Part shown: piece by piece, positions 61,923-64,000 of the stretch
How the letters are laid out: the number at the start of each line of letters is the position of its first letter
How positions within the stretch are numbered: position 1 is the first letter of the stretch
NCBI GenBank assembly: GCA_008360955.1
Contig: LUCM01009116.1
Location: forward strand, 200,570 to 264,569
Direction of reading: 5' to 3'
Source of the DNA: Fasciolopsis buskii
Lineage: Eukaryota > Platyhelminthes > Trematoda > Plagiorchiida > Fasciolidae
DNA: 64,000 nt
Notes under the pieces: generated by a model
Told to the model about the DNA's origin: nothing
The model's database searches: none
Seen by the model: the letters and a program-made list of their open reading frames with translations, nothing else
Translations under genes and position numbers: made by a program

Positions 61923-63714
61923 AATGATGATGATGAATATGGTGATGATGAAGATCATCATGATCAATAGTATGATAATGATGAGCATCATGGGGATGAT
62001 GATTATGATTATGAAGAAGCACATGTTTAGGTTGATGTGGAGGATGGGGATAATAAGAATGATAATGAATTCGTAGATAATGACGATGATGAAAATGATG
62101 GTGGTGATGATGATGATAAAAATGATGATGAAGATGACGATCATGATCATGATGTTAACGATGATGAGAACTTTGAGGAAGAAGAGGTGGATCAGGATGA
62201 TAAGGGTGATGAAATTGATGAAAAAGATAAGGATTATGATGAAGATGAGGAGGAGGATGATGAGGAAGTTCACGACGATGATGGTGATGATACGAAGGAT
62301 GCTGTGTATGATGAAAATGATGCGGACATTGATGATGAAAATGATGTGGATGAGGACTATGGCGATGATTAGAAAGATGTAGATGATGAGGATGCTGTGG
62401 AAAATAATAATGATATAGAAGTTGAAGATATTGATAGTGACGTTAATGATATAGATGATGATGAGGATGATTATGATGATGATAATGATGACGATATTGA
62501 TGATGATGACAATGGTCATGAAGTTGATTATGATGATGACGATCTGGATGATGATATTGAGTGAAAAGATGATGATCGTGAATATGAGGATGATCTGGAA
62601 GGTAATGGTGAAAATGATGATGTTGATCAAGATGATGATGAACTTGAATATGTTGATGTTGATGATTTTGACGAGGTTGAACAAGATGTTGCTGATGATG
62701 ATAATGGTGTTGCTGCTGCTGCTGATGATGATGATGAAAATAACCGGGATGATATGGAAGAAAACGGTAATGATGTTGATGATAATGATGATGTTGTCTT
62801 GGATGAGGATGATGAAGATGATGAAGCTGATGATGAAGAAATTGTTGAGGATGATGATAATAACAATGAAAATCATGTTGATATAGAGGATGTATTTGAT
62901 GATCATTATAATGATGATGATGAGGATGTTGATCATGACGAAATTGAGGACGAACTTGATGTTGACGATTTCGACGAAGACGATGATGCTGATGATAATC
63001 ATGATGAGCGTGAGGATGATAGTGATCATGATTACGCTGAGAATGATGAAGATGATGATTATAATGATGACGATGATGTTGATGGTGATGATCATGATTT
63101 TGATGATGATGATGATGCTGATGTTAATGATGAAGATGAGGCTGATAATGATGTGGATGTTGTTGATGACTATGATGATGTTGAGGATGAAAATAATGAT
63201 GATGATGAAGGTGATGTTAACGAGGTGATGCATGATGCGGAGAATGATATTTAGCGTGATGATGATGATGATGGTAATGGTGATGAGGATGATATTGAAG
63301 ATGATCCTATTGGCATCCGTGATGATGATGATGATGATATTCATAATGATGATAATGATGGTAATGATTAGGTTCATGTCCATGAGAGTGTTGAGCAGGA
63401 TGAGCCGGAGTTTGAGTATCAGAATGATAATGAAATATGCGATAATTATGAAAATGAATATGTCAATCATAATGAGGAAGTTGAATAGTTAGTTTCACAA
63501 ATAGAAAGAGAAACAGGATAAGCATAAATAAATGAACAAGGACGAGAAGGACGACGAGGATGATGATGATGATGATGAGGATGACGATAATGATGAAGTT
63601 GTGGAGGATGATGATGATGACGATGATGATGATGATGAAGAGGATGACGAATATAATGAAGATGATGATGATGATGATGAAGATGATGATGATGATGATA
63701 ATGACGATGTTGAA

Positions 63715-63747
<33 letters not shown>

Positions 63748-63860
63748 AATGATGATGATGACGACGATGATGAGGATGTTGATGATGGTGATTTTGATAA
63801 TGATGATCATAACGATGATGAGGATGTTGATGAAAATGAAGTTGATGATGACGATGATGG

Positions 63861-63892
<32 letters not shown>

Positions 63893-64000
63893 TCGATGAA
63901 TATGATAATGATGAAATTGAAGATAATGATAATGATGAAGATGATGATGAATTTGTGGAGGATGATGATGATGATGATGTTGATGACGATGATGATGATG
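61771..64000. repeat. Degenerate (GAT)n trinucleotide array, more than 2.2 kb
   Basis: Almost continuous GAT/GAA/GAC/AAT triplets to the window end, with a 60-bp break at about 63485-63545. The purest run is about 61858-61921 (over 20 ATG units). The + strand, read in the frame beginning at 62037, gives a very acidic Asp/Glu/Asn string to 63489 with only a few stops (62370, 62562, 63252 and 63369). The other frames give Met-rich or Ile-rich strings. This is what a GAT array diverging by substitution would give, so I do not call a gene. The array probably continues beyond the window. Confidence 0.93.

Noticed and set aside
62037..63254. Long acidic (Asp/Glu-rich) reading frames on the + strand
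   Set aside because: They lie inside the GAT trinucleotide array, are broken by stops, and every frame of both strands is open in a similar way. No domain or start context supports a gene.
61761..63470. 569-codon Ile-rich reading frame on the - strand
   Set aside because: It is the reverse strand of the GAT array (ATC and ATT codons). The composition comes from the repeat alone.
1..64000. CRISPR arrays, operons, phage or plasmid features
   Set aside because: None seen. The window is eukaryotic, with spliced exons and retroelements.

Overview
The window comes from an animal nuclear genome, most likely a digenean flatworm (trematode). The evidence is one long intron-rich animal gene, introns packed with decayed non-LTR and Penelope-like retrotransposons of the kind common in flukes, two tRNA-derived SINE-like pieces, and simple repeats. 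Nothing bacterial or viral is visible. The species cannot be fixed from the sequence alone.

The main content is one gene on the + strand, 3470 to 48418: a conventional (EF-hand) calpain, a calcium-activated cytosolic cysteine protease. I assembled it by hand from 15 coding exons with compatible phases, giving about 714 residues. It has a full catalytic triad (Cys106, His272, Asn296), the C2-like calpain beta-sandwich domain, a short linker and a C-terminal penta-EF-hand domain. Introns are mostly 1.4 to 7.4 kb, with three small ones of 140, 29 and 160 nt near the 3' end. The second EF-hand appears to have lost its calcium loop. A candidate AATAAA lies at 48533.

Left flank (1 to about 3400): a frameshifted Penelope-like element on the - strand, with reverse transcriptase and GIY-YIG parts, cut by the window edge. 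The rest is unassigned and presumably holds the calpain upstream region.

Introns: antisense LINE fragments with recognisable reverse transcriptase lie in introns 6 and 10. Several short sense-strand LINE 3' tails lie in introns 1, 2, 3 and 12. Intron 4 holds a large inverted repeat whose arms match the tail of a tRNA-derived SINE in intron 10. Intron 10 also has a 10-N assembly gap flanked by two apparently identical 575-bp copies, most likely an assembly error.

Right flank (48.5 to 64 kb): no confident gene. It holds one unexplained exon-like stretch at 52455, another LINE tail, an antisense LINE (54998 to 56430), a sense CR1-like LINE fragment (about 57800 to 59240), a tRNA-like SINE head (60882) and, from 61771 to the end, over 2.2 kb of degenerate GAT repeat. 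The long acidic reading frames in that array are a by-product of the repeat, not a supported gene.
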